The notes beneath the pieces were generated by a model that ran no database searches, was not told where the DNA came from, and worked only from the letters and a program-made list of their open reading frames with translations. This document shows, piece after piece, positions 43,701 to 55,481 of a stretch of 64,000 bases of DNA. The position numbers and the translations under genes are program-made. This DNA comes from Anseranas semipalmata (taxonomy: Eukaryota > Chordata > Aves > Anseriformes > Anseranatidae), in contig VXAA01002208.1 of the NCBI GenBank assembly GCA_013399115.1, forward strand, positions 658,981 through 722,980, written 5' to 3'. Numbering within the stretch: position 1 is the first letter of the stretch; each line of letters opens with the position of its first letter.

Positions 43701-45470
43701 GAAAGGCTCTTGGCCATCAAAGCATCTTTGGAACCATTTCCCATGTCAGGGTCTCATCCCCAGAGCTCCTGCCCTCATCTCTCTGGTGGCAGTTTCCCAG
43801 AGCTCAGAGCAGATTTCTGGTTCCATCTTGCGCATTTTCTAACAGTGCTGGGCACAATCACTGCCGAGCTGCACGCAACAAGTCCCACAGCCCCCCCCTT
43901 GACCTCACTGGCTGTCACACATCAAGCGATGGGTGCACATGGGAGCAGCAGGTCTGGGCAGCATCCCGCAGCATCACCTCCTGCAGCATCACCTCCCCTC
44001 TCCCTGCTGGACTCTGAAAACGTCCTTTCCTGAGCATTCCCCTAATGCACCAGGCACTCAAGGACTTCTCAAAGCAATTGTACACAGCCCTTCTGGCCCC
44101 CGGATCTGAAGAGAAAATGCTTTACAATGGAAGGGCAGCAATGTGTCACAGAGCTCTGCCTGTAAACACAGCAGGCTGGGTTGAAGGTTTTACACCAGTG
44201 GACCAGAGCTTCAGGAGATGCTGAGCCCAGCGGAGATGCAGCCGATCTCATACAAGGGAGAGCTGCAGACACAGCCCAGGGCGGATGGAGGCAGGGAAAT
44301 CTCAGCGTGGTGGCCCCTCGAGCCCCGATCCAGCAAGGAGCACTAAGCCCATCCCAGGAGGTGCGGTGTACGTGCAGGCTCCCCACCCCAGCACTATTCC
44401 TCGATATTGGAAAAAAAAATACATCAAAATCAGCACCACCACCAATTTCACAGCACGAGGAAGAGGACACCCCACCTTGGATGCCTTTGGATGAGGGGTT
44501 CAGAAAAGCCATGCAGAGCAGGAATGAAGTGCTGGCACGTGTTCCGCAGGTTAGGGAGAAGAAGAGAGCCATGTAGTCAGGAATAGGTATGGCAGACCTT
44601 GCTTTAGCACAGACCTCGTACAGCTTTGCCCCCACACCGAAGCATAACACCCTCCCAGTCCCACTCCCCTCTCTCCTCACATCCATGCTTATGGTGCCAG
44701 AGACCCTCAGATCTGGTAGCCCAGCCAGAGGGACTGAGAGAGGCATCAGCATGGAGCAGCCCCGCTGGGGAGGCTGGGCTGGAAGAAATCTGCTCTTGGG
44801 GGATCTGCTCCTAAATTTCCCAGGCTCCAGGTGCAAAACAGGCTGCTGGTGGGGCACATATTCAGACCTTGCTTTGGGTAGGACAGACAAGCATCCCCTA
44901 CTGCCAGCTGGCACGGCACACGTCTCTCCCCTGTGCGAGCATTCTGTGGGACAGAAGGAGCGCTTGTTGTCTCTGTCCCCTCATTTAGAAGGGCTAGCTA
45001 CGGGCTGGCTTTGTGGCAGTGACCTGAAGTGCTAGCATTTCAGCCCTGCCTGTCCTTACAGGACCTGACTCGGGACTGCAAGGCACTTGCAGGGGAGACC
45101 CAGCCCTACCTGGGGAGCTGCAGGCAGGGTTAGGGGCAGGAGCAGGCCCATGGGGCAGTTATAGGCTCAGAGAAGCTGGCAAAACCCAGAGTGGTCAACA
45201 GGAGCATAGGATCAGACTTAAAGACCTGGGAGCAGGGAAGGGGGAAAGCCGGGGTCCAAGCTACCCTGTCCCCGGGGAACGGCACCGAGCATCCACCAGC
45301 GCTCACCCTCTGCTGACAATGAGGCGCAGGGCATCCAGGTTGCCGTGGTAGGCGGCCCATAGGGTCGGGGTCATGCCATCCTCGTCCGGTGAGTTCAGGT
45401 CCTTCTTGGTGGCTTCCTTCAGGAGGTCCAGGTAGCCATCCCGGGCTGCTCGGTGGTACTGGTCGTTCAT
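37749..45470 (-). CDS. USH1G: SANS scaffold protein, Usher syndrome type 1G (two coding exons)
   Basis: Scaffold of the Usher 1 complex in inner-ear hair cells, where SANS binds harmonin and myosin VIIa at the upper tip-link density. Exon 1 is 45470-45307 (54 codons plus two bases, starting [20 protein letters not shown]). Exon 2 is 38994-37749. They join as a Gly codon to read [20 protein letters not shown], giving 469 residues against 461 in human. Ankyrin repeats fill about residues 1-120, with [22 protein letters not shown] and [12 protein letters not shown] basic, probably coiled stretch follows, then the less conserved central region. The SAM domain spans about residues 395-455 ([15 protein letters not shown] to [12 protein letters not shown]). 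The C-terminus is the class I PDZ ligand DTEL, which docks on harmonin. The start was chosen by homology; the frame is open further upstream, but an acceptor-like CAG lies 15 bases before the ATG. Confidence 0.97.
41829..41843. promoter_or_regulatory. A/T-rich palindrome in USH1G intron
   Basis: TAATAAT-C-ATTATTA is a perfect palindrome with a one-base centre, followed at about 41851 by GTTAATTGA. Such words suit POU or homeodomain binding. A regulatory role for USH1G is inferred from location alone. Confidence 0.3.
43574..43594 (+). promoter_or_regulatory. CCAAT plus TATAAAAG core-promoter-like site
   Basis: CCAAT lies at about 43575 and a consensus TATAAAAG at 43587-43594 on the plus strand, antisense to USH1G and inside its intron. 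CCAAT is unusually close to TATA for a real promoter, and no recognised coding sequence follows, so a functional start site is doubtful. Confidence 0.25.
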
Positions 45471-48400
45471 GGTGCGGAGCGGTCCCTGGGCGAGTGCATG
45501 GGTGCGCGGGGGGCTCAGAGGGTGGGCATGGGGAAGGGGAACTGCCAGGAGGGCCCAGCTCACCTCGCACAGCTCTGCCGTACCAGGACACCTGAGATGT
45601 CCTGGCCGGGGAGGCAGGAACTCCTTCCAGCCCAGCCAGCCACGCTCTCCAGTGCTTCCCCTGGGTCCTAAACGTCCTCCGGCACTGGTGGCCCTTCACA
45701 GCGAACCTTTCACGCACCAGCTCCGCAGCACATTAAAAGCCCCAATTAAGCAGCATCGCTGTGCCAGGCTCAGCCGAGCGCTGTGGATGCAGGGACGCTC
45801 AGCGACAGCTCGTCAGGTCTAAACGTCCCCTAAGCGGAGCAGCCAGAAAGCCTCACGGGCCGTCCCCTGCCTGATAGCCCACGCTCGTGGCCCCCCATCG
45901 CAGTCAGTGGGGCACAGGAGGAAGCGTGGGCTGATGGAGCAGGAGCCCCCCTGCCTGTGCTCACAGCCCCATTGGAGTGGGGAGCAGCAGGGACCTGCAG
46001 GAGCCCCAAACTGTTCCTGTCCGTGTCTCAGTACTTCTGATGTGCTAGAGGGGCCACATCCGTCCTCTGGCACCTTTTATACCAACACTAAATTTCTGCA
46101 GGGAGCCGCACGCCCCAGGCAGTGCCTCCACCCCAGGCCAGGTCCTGCAGGATTCCCGGGCCCGCGGCACCCTCTGCCGTTGGGAGACGCTGAGCCGAGC
46201 CTGGACGTTGACCGAGGCACGTGGCTGTCGAGGCACATTGTGCCACACAGTGAATCGCAGCCCCTGGGCCACGCTGTCAGGGAGGAGGAATTTCCTGCTC
46301 CTCTCCACGCACAGCCCCTGCCGTGCCCTGCAGGAGCCGGGTGCTTTGCCAGCCGCGTGCCTGGCTCCGGGGATGGAGGGCTCCAGGACTGAGCCCATGT
46401 CCACCACCAAGGCCCTAGGACTGCACGCAACCACCGCACAGGTGGGGCTGGGAGAGCACTGAGAAAAGGAGAACAGAGAGAGCACAGGAAAGGGGAAAGA
46501 CTGAAAGAGAGCAGCAGAGAGGGCTGAAAGGTAATGAACAGAGAGGAACGAGAAGGAGGAAAACCAGAGAGAGAAACACAGCTTGTTCTTGTAAGCAAGA
46601 AAATGCCCCAAGACATTTGTGTCCCCCCAAAAAACAGTGGCCCCAAAGCAGCCCCGGGTGCACCTGCACAAGCTGCAGTGATTAACCCCAGGGTGACCGG
46701 CACTGAGTCACGGTGCCGGCTGCCTGGGGAGACCTGTAAGCTCCCCGCAGGGTGCACTCACATCGACAGATTCATACTCACCCGCTCAGCCTCCCCGGCA
46801 AGTCCTGACGGATGCAGCAGACGTAGAGGTATTTGCCGCTGGGATCCTTCAGGTGAAAAGCAGCGTAGTAATGTCTGCAATTCATTACTGAGGTTATTTA
46901 ATGATTCTCGTACTATTACTAATTAAGCTTGTTATTACTATCGTGCTTTACGATGGCTCCCAGGGGGGATAGGGAGCATTGCCCAAGGCAGCAAATGCTC
47001 TTTCCTCTGTTGCTGGCTGTTAAGGCCAAAGAGGGAGGATAAATCAGTGCGTATAGCCCGGGGGGTCTGTGCACCTCTGGCTTCTGCAGACTCTTTCTAA
47101 TGACCTCCACAAAATGTAACCATTATCAGCTCCTATTCACTGCACGGGGGGGGATCTGGGCTTTCCCTGGCAAAGGCAACAGCCTGTGAACAGCTCAACC
47201 ACTCACCCCCCCACCAAAAAAAACCAACCCATGTGGGTGAGCAGAGCCCGGGCGGGCAGAGCCAGCAGCGCAGGCGGCAGCCGGCGGGTGGCAGCACGGG
47301 CAGGACGCACGGAGGTGTCCCCGGGCTGGGCAGCGGGGCCGGTGCTCGTCCTCGGGGTGCTGAGCTGCTGGGGCGAGGCCGGATCCGACCGCAGCACGGG
47401 CAGCCCCGTGCAAGTGCTTGCAAACGGGAAGGAAAAGCTCCGAAAGAGGCTTCCTCGGGGAGGAATAAAACTTGTCCCCACCAGGCAGAACTGCCCCGGG
47501 TCCCCCATCTCGCCTGCTGGGATACTGCAGCAGGGTAAAAGAGCTGGAGCAAAAGGTCTCCCCTTGCCTCCAGCCTGGTGAATGCTTGAATCCCACCTGC
47601 TCTGTGTTTCGCACCATGGCTCGTTTCTCCTTGAAATGGGAGAAGTTAAGCACCCAAGGGCTGGAGAAAAGTGATCTCACCCTGAAAAGGGAAAGGCAGC
47701 GTGCCAGCGAAGGGGAACACGGATTCCAGTCCCCAGATCCTGCTCCGTTCTCGTGCTAATCCTTCCTCCTTGTTGGCGTCGTGCAAAAGGATTGAGCTGC
47801 CCTTGGCACTGAATAGGTACAAATGCAAATTTCTTCCTTTTCCTCAAAAACACTCCTGTGTGGGGCAGGCTAAGAGCATACTATGGGAATCAAACAGGGT
47901 GAGGCACAGTATTTGCTGTGCTCAGTTAACCAGAAAGCCAAGCCCAAAATCATCACCAAAAATTTCATCGCCTAAAGCATCTTCTCTCAAGGGATGAAAT
48001 CTAATCCCTGCAGGGAAATCCATTGGATGGGGTGGCTTTGCTCTGTCTATGGCAACCGTGACCCTGAGACCGAGCGGTCTGTGCCATGCTCAGCAGTGCT
48101 CTCACCTCATGCCCTCGCCAGGTAAATAACCCTTATCTCGTCTCTCTCTCCTGCTTCCCCAAAATCAGCTATTGCCTAAAATGGATCACGTGAGTTTCTC
48201 TGAGAAGCCCACGAAGCACTGCTGTCAGCTCCAGACATGGTATAAATCACAGAGACATCACAACGGGTATAAATTCTTCGGCTGACCAAACTGCGGCACC
48301 GGGGAAACTTCTCAGCCTGGCAAGAGCAGAGATTCGGATTCCAGGCAGCAGAGCAGGTTGGTGGAATGGCTTAGTTTGAACAGTTACTGTGCTGTGTTTC

Positions 48401-49013
48401 GGGCTTTTCATAGGGAACCGGTGAAGTCCCAAGCCTGGCACAGACAAGGGGCTTTAGAGGGAGCGACAGCAGACACAGCTCATACCACTCCTGCAGGAAC
48501 TGGTATTAACCACGATGTGAGGTTCCAAAGACTCCCAGGGTTTTCTTACCTTTCAGTGGCCTGCTTCTTAGCCAGGAAGTATGACGTTTTCTCTGAATGT
48601 TTAGTGGTTGGCATTTAGAAATCAAACTACATCGGACATTTGCTCCAGGATATTTGATCTTGGGAGTGCTTTTCTGGTGCTTTTACAGTATCTTGCATCA
48701 ATAAACATCAATAAATACGTTGTGTGACAAATTAGGCATGCTTGGTTAAATTGACCTGGGATCTCCCCACGCAAAAGCATCTTAAGCAAGAGTATAGCCT
48801 TCAGGGAACCAGGAAGAAAAAGAGTGAAAATGAGCTCATCCCTCTTTTTGCGCTTCCTGTCTCAGTCTTTCCCATTCCTCTGATACGTTCTCTCCTCTTC
48901 ATACCATGTCTTGCTTTGGTCCAGCCCTGGACTATTCAAAACGAAGCGACTCCTCACATTCACAGACTCTCCTCCCAACAGCGTTAACCCTCAGCTACGG
49001 CATTAGCTGAACC
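45471..49013. other. USH1G-OTOP2 divergent intergenic region
   Basis: 3.5 kb between the two divergent start codons, so both promoters should lie here. It has a CpG-rich patch at about 47240-47400, a purine-rich tract at about 46450-46580, and TATA-like words on the plus strand at 48241 and 48268. A possible minus-strand exon lies at 46782-46874. OTOP2 probably has a non-coding 5' exon here, as acceptor-like sequences precede its ATG. Confidence 0.5.
46782..46874 (-). other. Possible unannotated exon upstream of USH1G
   Basis: On the minus strand, an acceptor-like TTGCAG precedes 46874 and a strong donor GTGAGT follows 46782, enclosing about 93 bases open in at least two frames. One frame reads HYYAAFHLKDPSGKYLYVCC and continues to the donor. 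Joined to the acceptor 15 bases before the USH1G ATG, that frame stops at once, so it would be 5' untranslated leader rather than coding. The upstream tract is poor in pyrimidines, which weakens the acceptor. I do not recognise the peptide. Confidence 0.25.
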
Positions 49014-52000
49014 ATGACTGAGGAGCCTGTGCGGAAGGACAGCGAGCTCAGACGCCCGAACTCCAGCATGGGCTGCGGGCACAAGGACGACAAAGCCAGC
49101 CTGGCTTCGAGCCAGATAGCATCTTTCAGCCACCAGCCTCACCAGCCCTCCACTCCGGCCTCCAAGGAAGTGTGGAAAAAGGGTGGCCGCATGTTCTCCA
49201 TCCTGCTGGCTGTGCACTTAGCTCTGCTGGCCTGCACGCTGGTGAGCAGCGGGGCTTTTGAGAAAATTGCTGTGCATGATTACGATGTCTTCTTCCTGCT
49301 GACTGTCATGATGCTGATAGTCATCATATGGATCATCTTCTACCTCGTCAGCACCGCCCGATGCCCAGATGCCATCCTCTGCAAAGACTCCCACGCTGGA
49401 CCCATCTGGCTGAGAGGTAGGAGCTCTCAGGGGCAAAGGCTGGAGGTGGGATGCAGGATGAGCAGTTCATGTGGGCATTAATTACTACAAGAAGGAGCAA
49501 CCGTCTGGGGCACAGTCTCCTTGATGATTGCTGGGGTGTAGCATCATGTCCTGCTTCAGAAGGTCTGCTCCTAGTTCCTATTGCTGGCTTCGCTGCTGGG
49601 TCTCCCTTTATCCGCAAGAGCTCTTGGTACTTTACAACACCAGGTTCCTTCCCAGCCTTGCCATTTTCCCTTGCAAGACCTGTTAGCCCCAGTCAGAATA
49701 GAGTGTGGATCCAGATGACTTTCCAAAATCCCCTCCAGCCGAAATTACTCCATGACTCCACTGATGCCAAGATAATATGGGTGGTGGGAGAGGAAAAACT
49801 GAGGTAGAAGCAAAGCCTCTCCATGGCAATAGTTCTTCTTCTTCCTTCCATCCATCTGCATTAGCCCCCATGTGCATACATCTCTCCAACCACAGATATT
49901 CTGGTTCTTCAACAGGAGGCCTGATCCTATTCGCCATTTTCAGCCTTGTCATGGATGTGTTCAAAATAGGATATTACTCCAGCTTCTACAGCTGCCTGTC
50001 TGCAATCAAAATAATCTACCCCATTGTGCAAGCAATATTCGTGGTTGTGCAGGTGAGATGGCTGCGCTCTGCCTTGCGGAGAGGTAGAGGGCCAGAGCCG
50101 CCAGGGGAAGGAGCTCCAACCTCACGGACTTAGTTCAACTCCCTCTGCAGCAAATGCGGGTGGCTTAGTTCAGCCCAACCTCGGCAAACATCACCTCCAG
50201 CAGACCACAACAATTTCCAGCTGTGGCAACTTGCTTTAAGGCGTTGATTCAAATTGTTCCCATCCTGTGACAGTTTGATTTATGCCAGGATGACTTGCTG
50301 CAGGCTCTAAGCAGCACCCGGCCAGGTCTTTCCCATGAAGAACAGAGAGGGAGGAGGACGGCCAGGACAGGGACTGCCTTGCAGTTTGCAGTCCCTGCAC
50401 AGAGGACCACCTGCTCTGGGACAGTACCAAGGAGGGAAGAGGTTAGATAGGGATGAGTTAGGTAAGAACAGGGCTTGGGCATGGGCAGAGCAATGGCAGT
50501 GGGACTAGGCAGGAGGAACAAAGAACACACTTCAGCCAGCAAACAAAACGGCCGGGACTATGGGCTCACAGCCTATGCCTGGCTGGACCAAAGTGAAAGA
50601 GAGATCCCCACTTCAGAATGATGGCTTTCTTGCAACAAAGCTTTCTTGTTTCTTCTCATCCTTGCCAGACGTACTTCCTGTGGATCTCTGCCAAAGACTG
50701 CGTCCACGTACACCTGAACGTTACCAGGTGAGCACTGCTGCTCTTTGAATCCCCCTGGTCCAGAAGAACTGGGCACTGCAAACCTGCTGCACTCCCTCAC
50801 TCAGCTGAGATGCAACCAGGGGATAATCCCACCTCCCTTAATGCTAGCCAAAACTAAAACTGCTGAGTTTCCAGCTAGCCTTAGATCCCAGCTCAAGCGG
50901 TTGAGGTGTATAACCTATGGATTGAGCAGGGCTGGGATCCAGTTCAAGAATATGAGCATTACTCAAGCAGATTAGTATTAAATAATTAGCATTAAATGAA
51001 ATGCTTCATAGCTGACTTCTGCTTCCCTAGGGAAAACGAAGATGCAGTGGGCAAGCCTCAGGCTAAATGAACACAAAAAGATCTTGTCCACTTTTGCAAC
51101 ACTGGAGACCAACCCAGACCTATTAATCTATTCCCTATAGAGAAGCTCTTCCAAAACCAGCATGAGGATCCAGGCTTTGCTAATTCTCATGAGCATGGAC
51201 AAAAAGCAGGAAGAGAGTGAGAGCAGCAAAGCAAAGGGTTAGGATTTCTAGCCTTGACTACTACAGAGTCCTCAAACCACTTCAGGCAGCTCGCACACTC
51301 CCTCTGAGCACGTGCACATCTATAACGTGGATGGGAGCAACATGGCCCAGAGCCATTGCCTTAATCTCAGGATCCTCCTCCTTCTTCTGCAGGTGCGGCT
51401 TGATGCTAACTCTGACTACAAACTTAGCGGTGTGGATGTCAGCAGTGACAGACGAGTCCGTTCACAAAGCACATTCAAAGTTGAAGAAAAATGTGACAGA
51501 TGAAATCTTCAGATGGCTGCTGAAAGGTAATTTGCCCATTTGTGAAGCCATCTGGTCCAGGAATGGAACCCATGGGGTAGAAATTGATCTGCAGGTCAGG
51601 TTTTATCAGGGCATTTTCAGAAGGCCCACCTAGAGCTGAAGGTTCCTTTAACAGAGTTGGTACATTAAAAGCCAGGTCCTAATGTTCATTTCTTCAGCGT
51701 GTATCACAGAGGAGAGAGGAAGGTGGAAGGGCCTGGACAAATGGGATGAGAATGCAGAAGGGAGGGGAAAAAGAGATTTAACCTGCCACCTATCTAACTT
51801 CTTCAGAAAAAAACACGAACACGACAAAGCTGAGGTTGATGTGTCCTTGTTTTCAAAGTGTCCTTGGTCTTGTTTTTACTGACCCTAAGTATCCAGTTCC
51901 TTGTGGCTGCTAACAAGTGCTGGCTTCTTGCTGTAGTACCACTGCATCTATGTGTTTGTATCTTCTTTCAGTGGGGATGAGAAGTAGCTCAGCTGAGGAA

Positions 52001-54223
52001 TGCAACTGCAACAGCCAAATCTGCCAGATCTTCAAGAACGGCTACTTCTGGCTGTATCCTTTTAACATTGAGTACAGTCTGTTTGCCTCTGCCATGGTTT
52101 ATGTCATGTGGAAGAACGTCGGACGCTTTATAGACCACCACTCCCACCACATTCACCGCCTGAAGTTCAGGCTCTTCCGAAGGACCTTCTTTGTAGGCAT
52201 TGTGTTGGGCCTCATCATTCTGGTGAGTGGTTTGGGAGTCCTTATTGTTTATGAGGTGCAGGTAAATTCCAGCACTGAATCCAGCAAGAAGAGCCAAGCT
52301 CTCACCATGTACTACATCTTCAACATTGTTTGTCTGGGCCTGATGTCTCTTGTCTGCATCGGAGGCTCTGTCATCTACCGCTTTGATAAGAGAGACATGG
52401 ATCGGCACAAGAACCCAACCAGGACCCTGGACGTGGCCCTGCTGATGGGCGCTGCCTTGGGGCAGTACGCTATTTCTTATTACTCTATTGTGGCCATTGT
52501 GGCCAGCACACCAAGGGACGCTATCAGCGCGCTCAACCTCACCTATGCCCTCCTAATGATTGCTCAGCACACCTTCCAGAACATCTTCATTATTGAAGGC
52601 CTTCATCGGCAACCGCCCAAAGAAGACCACAAGCACAGTTCTCACCAGAAGGATCTCTATGGTCTCACCTTCGTCAACGTCAATGCAGTGTCCCTCCGTG
52701 TGCCCGACAGTGGCAGCACCTTGGCACCCAGCACTGCCCCTGGCACTGAAGCCACCCATCCTTCTGACCTCGTGCGGTCCCTCACAGCCCCCAAGAGGAT
52801 GAACTGGAGGAGGAAGTTCTTAAGGGAGATCTCCATGTTCCTTCTGCTGAGCAATATCATAGTGAGTACACACAGAGAGAGGAGTTTCTCAGGGTGGGGG
52901 GGCGAGGGAAGCAAGCACAAGTATCTGTGGGGGAAAGGATGTGGCCCATACAAAACCCCTCCCTTTCTGTGCTTCCACCACACAGGGGGCAGGAATTTAT
53001 ATTTGTAAGTGCAGGCAGCTGCAATTCCCTTGTCACTTAAAAGAGCAACTGGAGTTAAGGTAATTTAGGCTATGATGACAGAGGCCGTCACTTATCAACA
53101 GAATATCAGACAATAAAATTGGTGGGTATAAAAGAATCAGTTTCAGTAGTTTCATTGAATGTTAGTAGATTTGTAGAATAGCTTACTAAAAGCAATAAAA
53201 TACATTAAATCCTTCTCTTACTCGTCCAAAGGATGTTGGGTGGGTCCAAGGAAAGGATCTAGTTCAGGGGTTGGAACTAAATAATCTTTTGGGTCCGTTC
53301 CAACCCAAACCATTTGATGATTCTATGATTCTATGTAAAATGACAAATACCAGGGGTCAAGTCTGGGTTTTCTTGAGAAATGGCAGCACGACTTTTCTTA
53401 AAACCCATGGCCCAGAAGTCCAAACCTGGTCACAGTTGCTGTGAGGAGGAAACACTCATGGACAACTCCAGCTAGAGTTTCCACTTTTGTGAGCAGCCAG
53501 GGGGCTGCCAGATGGGGAACGCAGGTCTCTGCAAAAGAAATGTAGCATTACAGCTGCACCTTCAGAGGTGCCAAGCTATGTGTTACATCTCTAGAGAGCC
53601 TCCAAATTCCCAGCTAGTTAGCCACATCGTGTCCTCAAACTGACTTTACACATCAGCTGACAAAGAATGGACTGACAACTCCCACGCAACCGCATACATA
53701 TGCTGGCTGAGTCTGAGCAGACCAAGCTGCTGCCAGCTCAACCCTACCCATGCTTGCTCCACCCAAAGAGTCTGAGCAGGCCAGGTTCATGCTAGCACAC
53801 GACATGCTCAACTTCTTTCCCTGGTGAGGGCTTCAGTACTTGATCCAAGTCCATCTCTGAGCATGAACTGAAACTGTTCTTTCAGTACAACACTAGCTCA
53901 ATACTTGATCTTAATGTAAACACGGGCTCCTGGCATTGCTCTCACACTCAGAAAGTTGCTCTTTCCTCATCTCTCAGTAGCTGTCAGTGCAGGTGCTTGC
54001 TATACCATACACCTTTCTCACTGCAGCGTTATTCTCCCATTTCCTCAAACAGCTCTGGATCATGCCAGCGTTTGGTGCCCGGCCCCACTTTGACAATGAT
54101 ACAGAACTGAACTTCTATGGTGATTCCATGTGGCCGGCCATTGTGGACATTTGCCTGCCTTTTGGGATCTTCTACCGAATGCATGCAGTGGCCAGTTTGC
54201 TGGAGGTCTACATCATGTCCTAA
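49014..54223 (+). CDS. OTOP2: Otopetrin-2 proton channel (six coding exons)
   Basis: Otopetrins are proton-selective plasma-membrane channels with twelve transmembrane helices in two six-helix halves. Coding exons: 49014-49416, 49916-50052, 50669-50727, 51393-51526, 51972-52861, 54053-54223. All phases fit and give 597 residues; human OTOP2 has 562. An in-frame TGA at 49008-49010, two codons before the ATG, fixes the start. Family blocks include REVWKKGGR-like KEVWKKGGR before the first helix, DSHAGPIWLRGG across the exon 1-2 junction, TYFLWISAKDCVHVHLNVT, PFNIEYSLFASAM, NPTRTLDVALLMGAALGQYA, and a C-terminus ICLPFGIFYRMHAVASLLEV. A predicted extracellular N-glycosylation site NVT lies in exon 4. 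The N-terminal cytoplasmic tail is longer than in human by roughly 35 residues and is Ser/Pro/His-rich. Best hits by eye are to OTOP2 rather than OTOP1 or OTOP3. Confidence 0.97.
52862..54052 (+). other. OTOP2: OTOP2 last intron
   Basis: 1.19 kb intron with donor GTGAGT after 52861 and acceptor AACAG before 54053. It holds the CR1 fragment at 53245-53336. Nothing else was recognised. Confidence 0.9.
53245..53336 (+). mobile_element. CR1 LINE 3' fragment
   Basis: The segment has the CR1 3'-end signature GGTTGGAACTAAATAATCTT, then TCCGTTCCAACCCAAACCAT and a tail of two ATTCTATG octamers, the CR1 terminal repeat. It is severely 5'-truncated and diverged, as usual for CR1 in birds, and sits in the last OTOP2 intron in the sense direction. 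It codes for nothing. This is the best single clue that the host is avian or reptilian. Confidence 0.9.
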
Positions 54224-55475
54224 AGAACTCTCTTGCAAGGAAGATGAGATCCTCCTCAACCAATCCACCTTCTTCCCGCCCCAGGGCTGGGAGACTGCCC
54301 AGACGTCCCAAGGGATTCCCAGCACTGCCTGAATCATGTCCCCTTGCAGTGTTGGGGCATTTCTGAACTGTCAGTGAAGATCATCCAGCCATAGTCCAGA
54401 TTTTATTTTTGCTACTTTTGTGTGTATGTGCATATGTGTGTTTGAAGTTCTTAGAGCTTAAAAGAAAAAAAAGGAAAAAAAGGATGCAGAGACTTACTCT
54501 CCAGTGGGGTGGGTGCTTGGCCCCTTTGGACAGTCAGTGTCTGCCTGCAAACAGGCTCAATCCTGCCTGCACGCAGAGACCAGTGGTACGAGGAGCTAAC
54601 TCAGGTGCAGAAGGCAAAGAAAGGGAAACCGCTTCGCCTTCTGGTACGGCCAGTCAGAAACCACTCCCCTGCAGAGATGTGAAAAACAAACTGGTGACCA
54701 CCAAAGGCTTTGGGAAATGCTTTATCCTTCCTCTTTGTATTGCCTATTTAAATTGGTCCTCTCGACCCTTCCCTGTAGCAGCCCCTGCTGTTTCCCTTCC
54801 TCTCGAGGCACTGCTGCTGGGTGGGCTTGCTCACAGCAGCCCCCTCTGCCAGGAGAGCTGCGCATGCGGTCCTGAGCTGGCCCTAGCACACTTTTTCCCC
54901 CCAGTTTTCCTGAATCAGGGCTCAAGCCATAATGATCCTACGGGCAATACAGAATGATGAAGAGATTTTTCTTTTTTCTTTTTTAAATAGATAATGATTT
55001 TTTTTTTAATATATGAACATTTTTGTACACAAAATTATTTATTGATTTTCACTGTAACACTAAACTCCTAGAGGGACCTTCTGTGCCCTGCGACACAGCA
55101 ATCAGTCCGATGCTACAGCCTCTCCCTTGATCTCCGCTGCCCTCAAGGTCTGATTGCACTGCAGCCACCAGCCCCTGCGGGCTTTGAGGCTGCGAGCACA
55201 GCCCGGCACAAGGGCAGCCGCGGTGGTCAGCGGGGCCCCGACACGAGTTTCTGGGTGCCTGCAGCTCTCCATGAACCACAGTATGGCTGAGGGGGCTTTC
55301 AGGGCAGGACTCCTGAGCTGCAGGTGGTAGAAAGGGGCCCTGTGCCACACGTCCAGAGGTCAAGCGGAGCCGCGGGAAGCCCACGCTGCCTGGCATCACT
55401 CAGATGGGAGGATGCGTACCAAAATGGCACAGCTGAGCTTTGTCTGTACCCTGAGACATCAAAGGTTATTGTTCA

Positions 55476-55481
55476 AATAAA
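55476..55481 (+). terminator. OTOP2: Likely OTOP2 poly(A) signal
   Basis: AATAAA 1.25 kb after the OTOP2 stop, following A/T-rich 3' untranslated-like sequence at about 54960-55060. A second A/T-rich AATAAA lies near 55550 and could be used instead. Confidence 0.5.

Larger units (their letters stand above)
38995..45306 (-). other. USH1G: USH1G intron 1
   Basis: 6.3 kb intron, donor GTGAGC next to 45307 and acceptor TCTAG next to 38994. No coding gene was recognised inside. It contains an A/T-rich palindrome at 41829-41843, a plus-strand TATA/CCAAT arrangement at 43574-43594, and a two-copy 15-bp repeat at about 43968-43997. These are candidates for regulatory sequence only. Confidence 0.85.

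Noticed and set aside
43620..44033. 137-codon frame just downstream of the TATA-like site
   Set aside because: It begins with TTG rather than ATG, is not similar to any protein I know, and lies wholly inside USH1G intron 1.
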